In this document: positions 11,346 to 24,829 of the stretch, piece after piece
Layout: the number at the start of each line of letters is the position of its first letter
Numbering within the stretch: position 1 is the first letter of the stretch
DNA from: Typhlomys cinereus
Taxonomy: Eukaryota; Chordata; Mammalia; Rodentia; Platacanthomyidae
Direction: 5' to 3'
Assembly (NCBI GenBank): GCA_023101885.1
Contig: JALPQD010000214.1
Span: 2,542,001 to 2,606,000 of the forward strand
DNA length: 64,000 bases
Made by a program: the position numbers and the translations under genes
Notes under the pieces: model-generated
Database searches by the model: none
Told to the model about the DNA's origin: nothing
Seen by the model: the letters and a program-made list of their open reading frames with translations, nothing else

Positions 11346-12802
11346 AGAGAAAAAAATGAAAAAGTTTGATGTTCAAGATTCTCATGAAAACAAAATATTC
11401 TATAAATATTATGATGTGACTTGCTTTTCCCCTTTGCATAGTAATGTTCCAGATTCTCTTTGTCAGTAAGAATATTCATATCACACTCCTTATACCCATC
11501 ATGTAGAACACTGCAAATGGACAGCCATTTTTAAAACGCCATTTTAAAGGATAGTAAGCATTCTGGAAAGTATATTAATATGAAAAATAGAACCTAGCAG
11601 AAATGATACTCCAAAGTAAGACTATAAAGTATGCCAACACAATCAGAATTAACATTAACTTATGTGATTACTTGTAGTGGAGTTACAATTTCTACACTGG
11701 ATCTATTGATATCAACCTGCATGTATTCAATATTTAAAAACACAATAAAATCTTTTATTAAACACTTCTACTGAACATTTTTAGATAAAATATCTTCTTT
11801 AATTTACAGTCCCAAACATTAATGACCTAGTAATAAAAATGGGAAAATAATCTGAATCTATTTTCATTCCATATAGAATATAATGGAAAAAAAAGACATC
11901 ATATAAACTGCATGGTTAGACTTCAAAAACAATATTAAGAAGTCAATGCACAGAAACTATCTTTAAAATGTCACCTTATATATTAGGATTACAAATAAGT
12001 ATATTTACATGATATGCTTTATATCTTATACTCCATGTTCAAAAAATAGCAAATATTTAAGCTAATTTTATATTGTACTTTAAGGAAAAATGAGTATATA
12101 TACTTCCAACGTTTTTCTAGAAAAGGTTTATGTTCATTTAAAATTAACAAAATATTCAATTTTTTTCTCAATATTTCAATCACATCCTCAGTCTGATCTA
12201 ATAGTTCTTAACTTTCATCAGTTCCATCTGCTAACATAAAGCCTCTTAAAACTCCTCAGTTTCAGGCCTTTTTTTCTTCAAAGTCCATAAAATAAGGTGT
12301 TTTTCTTTTTGTCTATGGATATAACTTGAAATACAAAATCTGGTTCATTGCCAAGTGTATCACAGATGACAAAGTAGCATGGCACAAAGCCTTTGTCTTG
12401 AATCTATTTAGTTGTTTAAAAAAAAAAACAAAACTGAAACCAAGTCCCTAAACTGGCCCCCTATCTTCAGCAACTTATATCTGAAGTAGACTCTAAAGTG
12501 TCTTTGGAATACCTAACATCTAGTCTACCTTGAAAAAAAATATTCCAAAACCAGAGGGAATCTAGCAGCAGGGTACACTATACAGATATGCCAAATGCTT
12601 TGCTGTATATTATCTTGCATAGACTTTGTGCGCAGCAAATGCTCCTAGATGATGAGGATGCTATGCCAGCACAGAGAGAAGTCTTTAAAGACAAATCAGA
12701 ACATTGAAAAGCAAAAAACTGAAACTACAAATTTTATATCATGTTCTGAAAGTTTATGTAGTTCTCAGTTGAAAAGATGAAAGTTATAATACACTTTCAC
12801 AG
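11346..12802. other. AT-rich stretch downstream of MIOS, possible distal 3'UTR
   Basis: It contains minus-strand AATAAA at 11759-11754. Whether MIOS transcripts reach here is unknown. Nothing else seen. Confidence 0.35.
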
Positions 12803-12813
12803 TCTGGGCTTTT

Positions 12814-12840
12814 TTTAAATTTTATTTTATTATTTATTCA

Positions 12841-12874
<34 letters not shown>

Positions 12875-13079
12875 ACCACGGGCGAATTCTGGAATCACCA
12901 TGGACGCCTCCACCTCCTCGTTTACTCTGCCCAGGGACTCACAGGATCGGCCCTACCAGGACCAGAAACGCAGGCTGCCCCTGCTTCCGCCTGGTGTCTA
13001 TACGTGGGGTCTAGGATCTGAACTCAGGACCTTCCACCTGTAAGGCAGAGGCTTAAGCCCTGAGCCACCTCTTCAGCCC
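12814..13079 (-). mobile_element. Young tRNA-derived SINE, copy 2
   Basis: Same family and orientation, with a pure GT tract at about 12843-12872. The 11-bp duplication gtctgggcttt is at 12803-12813 and 13080-13090. It lies downstream of the MIOS stop and could fall in the distal 3'UTR. Confidence 0.9.
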
Positions 13080-13143
13080 GTCTGGGCTTTCTTGAGGAAG
13101 ACAAAAAGTCTAAATCAAAAATTTCTTATATTAAAATGTGTGC

Positions 13144-13440
13144 CATAGTTTGAGTGTGAGTTGTCCCCCATAGTCTCATGTATTTGACTCTTTAGCTGAT
13201 GTTAATGTTTGGGAGGTCACAGCAGCTTTAAGAGGCAGAGCCTCGCTGGAGGAAGGCACATCACTGGGAGCAGGGCTTGAGGGTGGGTAGCCCCGCTGTA
13301 CTTCTAGAAGTCATTCTTGCAGTTGCAGCTTGTTTCCTCTGCCTCCATGATGGCTGCAGTCACCTGAGCTGCTCTGAGGCTCTGCCAGCTGCCATGCCTT
13401 TTCCATTATAATGGGCTATCTATATCTCCCCTCTAGAATC
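13144..13440 (+). repeat. Dispersed rodent repeat family, copy A
   Basis: TAGTTTGAGTGTGAGTTGTC and CTCGCTGGAGGAAGGCACAT are shared with copies at 16339-16605, 20128-20500 and, reversed, 49430-49825. The class (LTR of a MaLR type, or a nonautonomous DNA element) is not settled here. Confidence 0.6.
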
Positions 13441-13812
13441 ATAATATATATACTGATAAAATTTATTTTCAGTGTATTATGGGCTAGTTCTCAATATAAA
13501 AACTATACTTTTATCTGAAAGGCATCTAGCTACAGAAAAACTAAAAATGTATTCTGAACCACTGAATTTTATCAAAAGTAATCAAGTTCAGCTTTAAAAT
13601 ATAGATGAGGTACAGTCTGTTCTTGGATATTCCCAAAACTACCTACATAGCATCCATAATTTTGACAAAACCGGAAAAAGTCCTTCCAATATTAACTTTT
13701 TAACCCACTAGATAGCACTTATGCTCACACATCAATGTTCATTTCAGCAACACTTGCCCTGTGAAGCACATCAAAATCACTCAAACATCAAAATGCTCAT
13801 CTGATAGAATGA

Positions 13813-13818
13813 TTTATT
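13813..13818 (-). terminator. MIOS: Candidate poly(A) signal AATAAA, proximal
   Basis: AATAAA on the minus strand lies 112-117 nt past the MIOS stop. Others at 13467-13462 and 11759-11754 could serve longer 3'UTRs. None can be confirmed from sequence alone, and a family-typical 3'UTR is probably longer than the proximal site allows. Confidence 0.3.
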
Positions 13819-13929
13819 TTCCCATTAAAGGAAAGTCATGAGTGACTTGTTCTGAGGTATGTTTTTGAACTGTGAAGGACATCTATTTAAAAACTCCACA
13901 CTTGAAGATCTCTCTTTAGGTAATATCAT

Positions 13930-14026
13930 TCATGGCTGGACAGTCTCTGCAGGTACCAGATTCCCTGTTGTATCCAACTGCATACATTTACATGTACATG
14001 CAGACACAGGGCATTCTGCGTGGTCC
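13930..14026 (-). CDS. MIOS: MIOS coding exon 10 with stop codon
   Basis: 97 coding nt follow the acceptor TTTTTCCAG. They encode [17 protein letters not shown] through ETVQP and the TGA at 13932-13930. The 3'UTR continues towards lower coordinates. Confidence 0.95.
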
Positions 14027-17000
14027 CTGGAAAAATTAGGCAAAATAACAGGTGAGAATACAAAATCAATCCATCCATCCATCCATCCATCCATCCATCA
14101 TCCATCCATCATCCATCCATCCATCCATCCATCCATCCATCCATCCATCCATCCATCCATCCATCCAAAGTCTTCAAATTAGAAATTAGAAAAAAAACAC
14201 TACAAAGCTTAACTTTGTGGAGAAAGTCAGACATACATAAAAAGAAAAGCTTGTTTTCTCCATATATAACAACATATGTGCTTGCAGTTGAGATTAACAG
14301 TTATAAACATGCACATGTTACTAAAGAAGAGGACAGTACCACAGGTGTTTCTTAAGACCAAAGATCAAATATGGTTTGGAGATTTCATGTTTATGTAGAA
14401 AAGACTCAATGAAGTAGGTTCCTACATAAAAGTGTGTGTGTTACATTTATAATTCAATTATATGACAAATCATAGGGTATCCAATTACTTATAAAAATGT
14501 AAACATATCTCGTCAACCACATTAAATAATGCTAAAGATTTAACCCACACAAATTATTTCTTATGTAAATATTAATTTCATGGTTGACCATCACTCAAGA
14601 TAACTAATGGTAGAAATGATAATACTATCTTTTTTAAATCAAGTGGCAATAAAAGAAACTCATCCTTTGGCTAGACAGTACTAGCACATGATACTGTTAA
14701 TAATGTGAACTACTAGAAGGGCTATCTGGTATATGTCCTACAATTCTAAGCTTATCAAAGAAGGAATGTAATGCTTACCTGAACCAACTAAGCATATGGC
14801 CGGCATGCCCACCATGCCTACAATTGTGACACCATGTAAACCAGTTATTAAATTGAGCTAATTTTTTGTCCTTGCTCAAATCCACTTTTTCATCTGATTT
14901 GGATCCTCCTATGGGAAAAGAAAATGCTCATTTGCCAAGTCACAATATTTAATTTTCTTAAACGGTACCTTTAAAATTTAAAATACAAATTACAGACAAT
15001 ATTGAAAGAGCAAGTATAATGCTAAAATCTAGCACCAAATAAATGATAGTTCACCTACTTTTTAATAGGCAATAAAATGGAAAAGTATAAATTATCAAGA
15101 TCTATTAAGAAACAATATGAATTTAAAAACTTAATAATTTAAAACCTCTCCATAAAGAAAATCGTTTTCAAGCAAGTTTTCCAAAATATCAGAGACAGGC
15201 AATTCTCATTCATACAAGCTCTTTCACAGAAGACAAAATGAAATTTCACATCATATTTCTTGAGGGTAGTACAACTTTGCTAACAACAAAAATGACACAA
15301 GGAAGAAAGAAAACAGACCAATTCTTAAACAGACAAAAAGACCAAGTAAAATGTGAGCAAAAATATTTATAGTACCATGGTTCCTACATTTTAACACTTT
15401 TTCTTCAATATTAAATATATAAAGGGAATTACAGGGGCTGGAGAGATGACAGAGCTTAAGCCTCTGCCTCCCAAGCAAGGTCCTGGATCCCACATTAAAA
15501 ATGTTAGGTGGAAATGGTTGTGGTATGCTTTTGGCACTGGAAGGTGGAGCCTGGGAAACTCCATATCAAAGTAAATAGGATATAACACAATCCAGGGTGA
15601 TTCCTGGAGTCACCCTTGGTCCTCCACAGGCACACACAGTGCCTTCTGATACACATAGACACAGATACTATGCAAAAATAAATAAAAATTTAAAAAAGGG
15701 AATCACAAAACTATCGATCTAGCAAAATGCCTATTTTAAAAAATAGTACAAACATAAGCTAATAAGCACTTTATTTGAAACATAAACTCAATCATGGCAG
15801 AAACAATCTGAACTTGGGAAAATATGCTATGGAATTTTGTCATACCAGGACAGCTGGAAACAGGTGTTCCCATATTAATAAGGCAAAGAGCACATCGAGG
15901 AAGAGGTTTTCGACAGCCAGGGCAACTTGTGACTTTTGATTTAGTCGGTGAACCACTCACACCATATTGACTAAAGCCTCTGCCCTGATGAGGCACAGAT
16001 GAACAGCTGTAGGAGATTGATTTGCCACAAAAGTTACAACTTACAAACACCTACAAAACAAATGAAAATTAAATGTAATTTAATGTAAACCATAATAAGT
16101 TTGAAACTTGCGAAACATTTTAAAGACTTCCTTTTACTTTACAATGATTAGCTCTTGATAAGGTATCTACTTAGCTGTTACAGCATTTGATTTGGTTACT
16201 TCCTTTCACTTACCATTGATAAATTACATTCTTTCTAATACCATTGATATTAGTGAAAAATCAAGAACTTTAGATCCCAACATTTTAGAACTATCAAGGA
16301 TAGTAGAAGTCATGGTAGGTCATAAAAATTACTGCAATTGCTATGGTTTGAATGTGAAATGTTGCCCAAAGGTTCATGTGTTTGAAAGCTTGGTTCCCAA
16401 CTTGGAGTAGATCCTTCCTGACTCCTCTTGTTTTCCTGACTGTGGATGTAATGTGAGCAGCTGCTTCATGTTCCTGCCGCCATGCTTTCTGTGAAGGGCT
16501 CTATTCCCTAGAAATGAATGCTTTTTTTTTTTCTTTTTTTAAAAAAAGGGGCCTTCTCCCCTTGTTTCTTCAGCATTCGATCACAGCAACAAGAAAAGTA
16601 ACTAAGTGGAGAGTTAGGCGTACACAATAAAGGACTCTCTGGGAATTGGGGGGGAGGCACTGGGGGATGGGGAGGGGGAGGAGGGGGTTCGGGGGGGAGG
16701 AGGAGGGAGGGAGGGAACTGGTAAAAAAATTTTAAAATGTATAATTAAATTTTTAATAAAAAAAATGAAAAAAAAAGAAAAGTAACTAATACGCCAAGGC
16801 ATAACTTCTCAGTCTCAATCAAAATTAAATGATGTAATGTGGACGAAATTTCGTTATAAATAAAGCATTCTGAGTTGAACCTGGGAGTGCAAGGCCTGAA
16901 ATACTAGTCACTAGGGTGGCTAAGGCTCAAGGACTTAGTCAAATCTTGTCAAAAACAAAAAACAAACAAACAAAAAAAACAAAAACAAAAAACCAACCAG

Positions 17001-20000
17001 AAAGCAAAAAGGAAGTGCTGGAAATGTAATTTGATGATAGAGTGATTGTCAAGCATGTACGAGACCTTAGGTTCCCTTCCTAGTACCACAAACACAGAAA
17101 ACTATATTGTTCCTAAGACTGAAATGAGTTAAGAATCCTGTAACACAAAAATGTTAAGAATTTAGAATAAAAAACTTTGTATGAGTGGAAGAAATAAATA
17201 AATTAATTTAAAAAAGAATTTAGAATAAAAGCAAAAAAAGGTATTTGTTGCTTTTATGACAAATTCCTCAGCTTTTACTTACTTATCTTGATTAGGAGCA
17301 TAAAACAGAATTCTACTTTGGCTGCTACACCAATTTTTCAACTTCCTACAATAAGAAAACAGCACCATCCAGTGCCCACATTGAGAATTAACCAAGTATT
17401 TAATACTTGAAGCAATGTACTTTATGATATAACTGGTCTCGTATTTTTAAAATTAATGATAGAAGAAAAATTTTCCATGTATAAAAGACCAGATATATAT
17501 CCTGCTCTACTGGATGTAAGTAATACAAAAAAAAAAAAAAATGCACAGAGAGGGATTCTGAAATACTGGTAAACTTCAGACAGCCTTAAGGTTAGGCTTC
17601 CTAAGATTCTCAGGCCTGCTTGTATCTCAGAATAATGTTTAGCTGTCCAATATGATTGGAAGTAGAAAAAAAACAAGAAACAAAATAAGAGCAAAGTGTA
17701 GCCTGCAATACACAAAGACATAAATAAGAACCAAATGTAAGTAATAATCCACTATGCTGAATGTTAATATAGTACAATTTGATTCTCTCTAGAACAATCT
17801 ACTTACCTGTGCTAAAGGCTTTGAACTGGGATCCAACTTACTCCTGTGGATATCAAATTCAGCTCGCTTGTGCCAAAACCTCCATGCATCTAATAAATTT
17901 CTGTAATTCTCAATCCAATACTGAACCCTTTCATCTTTAAGAACGTCTGAAGGTGAGCCCTAAGAACAAAATGTGAATTATTTTAAATGTTTTAAATGTC
18001 CTAGCTTAAACAGAGGATTCAATGCAGAATGTGAGTATGAGTATTTCAGAAGAAATACCTTTTGCCAAAACTGTCTACTAGTGAGCATGTGAATAAAACA
18101 ATAAAAGCTCCATTAACATCCATAAACTTGGGTTCATTAATGATATAAATATGTGCTGTATATAAAATACTGACCAAGAAAGTGAAATTCTCTTTCAGTT
18201 AAGGATGAAGTAGCAAACAATTTACCTCTATGATTGATGGAGTCAATGGTGATGAGAATAACCTTTGTCCCAACTATTAAAACTTCTAGAATCATAAACT
18301 GGGTTTACTATCTTGTCCAAATGACAAACTAATACAAAGTCTGACTTTTCTTATCTAGTAATGTACTGTCAACTGAAATGCTGCTTTTGAGCATCCATTT
18401 TCAACAGTTTAAATCTGAAAATTCACTCTTACTTTCAATTAAACACACATTTATTGCCTTAAAATAATTTAAAAACTAACAATCAAAAATTCTCTACACT
18501 TTTTTCTGTTCTTTTGAATGTTTTGTTCTTCTGTTCTTTTTGGCTCAAAGTCCATAATAAAAAGAAATAATATGTTTTCCTCAAATTTACTTTATACTCA
18601 ATAAAGATGCCAATTTATGGCCACTGAGAATTTCCTAATGTGACTGCCCTACCTGAAAGCTACGGCATTTGTATTTCATCTGTGTTGCTGTTTTTTTTTT
18701 TTTATTCAGTTGTGCGTATATATGTGTGCGTGTGTGTCTGTGTCGTGTGTGTCTGTGTGTGTGTAGAACCACGGACGAATTCGGGAACCACCATGGACGC
18801 CTCCACTTCCTCCGCCCGGGGATTCACAGGCTTCGCCCTACCAGGACCAGAAACGCAGGCAGCCCCCGCTTCCGCCCAGCATCTATATGTGGGGTCTAGG
18901 ATCCAAACTCAGGACCTTCCACCTGCAAGGCTTAACCCCTGAGCCACCTCTCCAGCCCTGTGTTGCTGTTTTTTTAAAGAAGCTTTACATGTTTAGGAGG
19001 ATATCACAGACAAAGAAGCAAATTGTTAGAGAAAACTCAGAAAACATTTTACTTATAGAAAAGCAAATGAAACTTGCAAGAGCAAATACAATGTATTTTA
19101 ATATATTTAATAAGAAATAAAAATCTTACTAATTAATTCAATTACTCTAACTATAAGAACATGTAAAAAACTAAATTGATAATTTCATTTCTTAAGTAGA
19201 CATCTACTCTAGTCCTAAATATGCCAAGTAAGCAGAAGTAAGTACTACAGTAGCAATTCATTAACCTTTTCATTTTCCTTCCATGGCCATAAGAATAAAC
19301 TAGAGCTGAATTTGATCAATTCCCATTTTTTAAGTCTTTCCTAGAGCTATTCAAATGAAACCTGAAATCAAGCTCCAATATATATTCTGCAAAGGAACAT
19401 CAGTATACTCAAATTATAAGCTTGGAAAATACCCTGGACTTTTTGTAGATTCACAGAAATAAAAGGCAGTAACAAAAATAACCAGTAAGTAACTTTCAGG
19501 AAAAAAAAAAAGGTTTAAAGAAGCTAGATCTCTATAATTTGATTTGAGCACTGCCTAAGAGTCAGTGAAAAAGGCAGTCAACAGAGTCTACAAAGAAAAT
19601 GGCCTAGACATCAAAACTGGCAGATGATGGCTTTAATAAAATATGTAGTATGAAACAAATGTGTTCAAAAGCCTAATGGAAAAATGTATTTTTAACTAGT
19701 GAAAAAACAGGGATTCTGACCTGAGAAATGTAAACTTTAACAAAGAAAGGCTCAGTAATAAACATGATTTAAAAAAAAAAAAAAGCCATACTGGACATGT
19801 CAGTATCATTTTGCAGAAGTCAAAGGGGTGGGGGGAGAATGAACCATAACCTACAGAAAAAAAAGAGTAAGAGCTGACTTCTTGTCAGAAAGAAATGGAG
19901 GCCACAAGATCACAAGGAACACTCTGAGAGAAAAAACTAAAGGTGACTTAGGTACTTCTGCTAACATTTAAAAGCTTGGAATATCAATTACTACAGAAAT

Positions 20001-23000
20001 AATTGGAAAGAACAAAGACAAATGAAAACAGATAATCCTCATCTATAGGAGGAGCAAGAAACCAGGAATAGTGAATAAATGAAAAATCTGTATTTCTCTT
20101 CTTCTCACAATTTATTAAATCAAAATAGGGATATGGTTTGAAACATGAGTTGTCTCCTATAGGACCATGTGTTTGAATCTTCAATAGTTTGGGAAGGTCA
20201 TGACACCTTCAGGATATGGGGCCTTGCTGGAGGAAGGCACTCACAATGGGTGGATCATGAGGTTGGTTAGCTCCACCCTGCTTCCAGGACAGGTCTGTTC
20301 TTAGAACTGGCAGTTTTGCACCTTTCAGTCTCCTTAATGGACATGATTTAGGCCACTTCCGGCTTTTGCCAGCCAGCATGCCTTTCCTGCCATAATGAAT
20401 TGTATCCCCTCTCTGGAACTGTAATCTGAATAAATATCACCTTTTAAAGTTGTTTGAGCCTTAATGTGTCTCACAAAAACACAGAAGAGAAACTGGTACA
20501 AATAGGGTCCATGTAAGTTGGAGTTTTTAACATATGTACAATAAATACTCCATCACTCGATGCTTGTGAAGTGTTAAGTGAATCTCAGAACATGTTATGT
20601 GGAAGAAAAATATAAAAAATAATGTGTCAGGTGTGAAATGAAGCACAAAGGGAAAGTACTCAGCTTGGGATGAGTTTAGGATGTGCACTGTCTCATTTAA
20701 ACCAACTTTACCAAAAACACAAGTATATGAACAAAGAGTCAACAGAGGTAATATAGTGAAACACAGATAGATGAAATCACTCTGTAACAAGGCAGGAAAG
20801 GAACAGAGAATCAAAAGGAAAAAGGGCAAACAAAACGAAAATATACAAATAGGATGACAACAGACTTAATACCAACCACATAAATGAAGGAAATATCAAC
20901 TAAAAAGCAGTAATTATCAGGACAGATTTTTAAAAAGGTGTTTGTTATACACTGCATTTTGCACACATTTTATAGATTGTGATGTTAGTAACCTGTTTAA
21001 ACTCTATAGTTACGTATCCACTGCTGATTTGAAATATAACATCTCATTCCAGTAAGAAAAAAATGTTAATAAGGAACAACTTTTCTTTAATGGGCAGTGT
21101 ATTAATATCTTACATAAGCAACTCTGTGAGCCAGTATTAGGTAAGTTCACAGGAAATCAGAGAGAAGGGGCACTCTTTTTGTTTACCCAGGCAAGGCAGC
21201 TTTCATATTGTGCAAGAACAAGAGGGCAGCAAAGGTAAAAGCACTGGTACCCTGAAAGGATATGACTAGCTGCAGAGGTATTAGACATGTCAGGAACTGA
21301 ATTTTTATCATGTTTCCACAAAAGTAAAGCAGAGAGCAGCTTTGCCAGGAGTGTGAGTTTAGTCAGTGGACAGTAAAAGTGTGGGGAAAAAAAAACAAAC
21401 AACTAGTTATTCAAATCAACATCACTGATAATAAAAAAAGGAATGTGAGAGAATTATAGCACAACTTGTCTTCTGCATTCCGATTGAAATCATAGCTGAG
21501 ACCAGAAAATGGAATAATTCTCTGTCACTAGCTATAAGAAATAAAGGTCCTCTGTTCCTTTTATGCTTTTTGAACATTCAGATGTAGTTAAAAGTGAAAG
21601 AAAAAACTGGATTACCCAATGAAGAAATGTATATTCACTTTCAGCTGAAGAAATAAGAAAAACACAGAATGTGGTTTGGTTTTTTTTTTGTTTTGTTTTG
21701 TTGTTTTAAGCTGGTGTCAAATTGCACTAACCTGTAGCATGCAGTAACTTGCAGTCTGGACATCTCCAGTTCTATCAACATAGCTCTCCATTAAGTCCAC
21801 TCCATCTTTAGTAAGTCCAGTAAGCAAAATTCCTTCTAAATTTCCAGCCTCTTTCATTTCATTGGTCAACTTTTCAATGTATCTATTCAACTGGAAAATT
21901 CAAAGTTAATGTTTTAATGCATCCTATTTCACTACAGTCTGCACTTGAAAAGTTCATTTGCAACAATTCATTCCTAATGGAAAGCATTTTAAAAGGGATG
22001 CCCTGCCAAATTAAATGTGTACTAAGAAGTCTATATCTACTTTAAATTTCAAGGTAATCCCCAAAATCAAACTTTTTTATGTGTGTAAATATTTTTCTGC
22101 ACACTTATGTGTATAGGTATGGAGTCTTTCTCAATCACTCTCTCCTTTATTTTCTGAGACAAGGCCTCTTACTAGAACAGCAGAGCAGCAATCCATAGGA
22201 CTCCTGTCTCTCTCCCCATATAGGAAGAACAGGTATACCAGGCTATGACATTCTTTTATGAAGTGGGTTCTACAAACTCAAGTCTTCATGCTTGCCAGAG
22301 ATCCCTTTACTGACTGAACCATTTACTCAGTCTCACAATATTTTAAAAATGTTAACATTTTTAATGTTTAACATTATACCATTTATAAAAATATATTATG
22401 CTAATTGTTCTATAAAAATACTACAATGGCTTACTTTTAAGAAGTGTACTCTTTTCTACAACATTCTTGTAGTTTATCGCAGCAGTATGTTACAGAATTA
22501 AGAGTCTGAATTACAAGTTCAAAATCATAAATAACGACTACATCCTTCAGATTTTCTGAATTCAATGCACCCCAAACTCTAGTTACGACCCCACCATATT
22601 CCCTTGGCATGCTGTCATTATTCCAGCATTGTTAGCTGTCTGTGTGCATTTTTCCCTCGCTGAACCCTCAGTTCAGCAGTACACACGAAAATGAAGGAAT
22701 CACTTAGAGCATCACTAATAAGCTATTTAAAATTTTTTATTCACTTCCAAAACAAATAAAAAGTATTAAGTTAGAATTTTAAACAAGTAATTGAGTTACG
22801 GTAGTCAAGTTTACAATCTGAACACAATTATTACTTTTTAAGAATGTATATGTGTATCTCATTGGCACAAAAATTATATGTAAAGATTTGTTTCTTAAAA
22901 TAATTAAATGATAGCAAATTTTGATCACCTCAAATGTGGAACTAAGTCAGTTCTCACCTGAGCATCACTAAGGAACTTACAAGCAAATGCCACTCTGTCA

Positions 23001-24783
23001 CGGACTGCAACTTTGTTTTCATACTGGAAAGAAGGGGAAAAACAAGGAATTACATCCTATTGGTTTTCGATTTTTACAGACTTACTTAGGTTTTATATCC
23101 CTAATAGTACAATTATTTTCAAATGTATTGATAAGTTATATAGAGATGCTGGAAGAGTCCTTGATTACCGAAGACGTCTTTTCTGAGGAAACTCTCAACA
23201 CAGTTTAGCACTGTCGCTCTTGAAAGTAAAGATGTACCTTTCAAACACAGACCTAATTTAGTCTTTTACAAAAAAAAAATCAGGTCAGTCTTCTATAACT
23301 CCAATATAAAATGTAAACAATGATATAAAATATACAAACTTAAGATGTCATTTAATCTTTTTTTCATAGGAATTAATTTTGGAGTTAATCAACAAGTTTA
23401 GGAAATTTATGAACAGATTTTAGAAACAATACCAAAAATACAAAGTGACAAGTTCAAAAACTTATAAGAAAATATTTTTGTGTCTGAAATAAAAACTACT
23501 TATGGCTTTCAAAGACAACATGATAATTTCAACTTTTATACACTTTTTAAAGATCATTTAATTTAAAAAGGCTGAAATTTAATATTTAAAGAATATACTG
23601 TCAGGTCACTTCTTTCTCGAGTCTTCATCATTCTATAGTGCTTCCTGAACAGTATCCTTTCAGGTCAAGATAAACTTACAAAATATTAACAACAATAGTT
23701 ATAAAAGTTATAAGATAAACACTCCTAGATAAGTAATCAGAAAAATTCATTAAAAGTAATTTGTTAGAATCGACTTACAAAATATATAAATTGAGGACAT
23801 TGCCAACATGAACACCAAATTAAAATCTTTAGTAAGACATCTCAATAAATTACATTTTTTATAAATTTTTATGGATTGCCAATTATTCAGGTAATTCTTA
23901 TTTTAAAAGAATTACTATAACAGCAAACAAAAAGGTAAGTTTTGATGTATAAAGCTCTTCTCCTTGTTAGATAGACAGATGGCAATGGAAAGTAACTTGT
24001 AGTTCTAAACGTAAAGCTTTAACCTCAAGCTGGAGAGATGGCTCAGGACTTGACTCAGCTTTGCAAACAAAAAAGTCCTGAGTTGGGATTCCAGGTTCTA
24101 CACAGGCCAAACCAGCCTGCACTTCCAATCATGGTGGGCAGAGCCTAGGAAACCCAAGTGTGAAGCAAAAAAGGAGATAGAAGCAATCCGGGATGATTCC
24201 CAAAGTCACACAGGGACACACAGTGCCCTCTGATACACACGCAAAATAAATAAATAAAGTTTAAACACAACAACTATAACCAATAAGCAAGCCTCTTTTT
24301 ATTTGGTGATGTGGCCGTAAGTGGTAAAATCGGGGGGTGGGGGGAGAGAATAGCCGATCAAAGAAAGAGTTCCCTATAAGTAATGTGATCAGGGGCTGGA
24401 AAGATGGTTCTTAAAAGCAGAAGGACCTGAGTTCAGATCCCAGATTCCAAGTAAAAACTAAACGCAGAAATAGTGGTAGTCTGCACTTCTGGTTCTTGAA
24501 GGCATGGGTTGAAAAACCCCAGAATGACCAAAAAGGAGATAGAAGCAACCTAGGATGATTTTGAAAGTCACCCTTGGTCCTGCACAGGGACACACAGTGC
24601 CCCTCTGATACACACATCACATGCAAAAATAAATAAAAATATTTATGAAAAAGTAATATGATCACATGATATATTCCCAAATAGCACATGTCTGAGGGTG
24701 ACAATTATTAATTTAAGGCAAGATGTACGGTCATCTTGACCAAAACGATTGACTGATTATCAGTTGTTTTATTTGGCTAAATT

Positions 24784-24829
<46 letters not shown>

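Noticed and set aside
10897..11479. Two 180-codon minus-strand frames rich in Phe/Ser/Leu
   Set aside because: They are translations of the purine repeat tract and the adjacent SINE.
14068..14167. CRISPR-like regular repeats
   Set aside because: This is a simple tetranucleotide microsatellite without spacers, in a mammalian intron.
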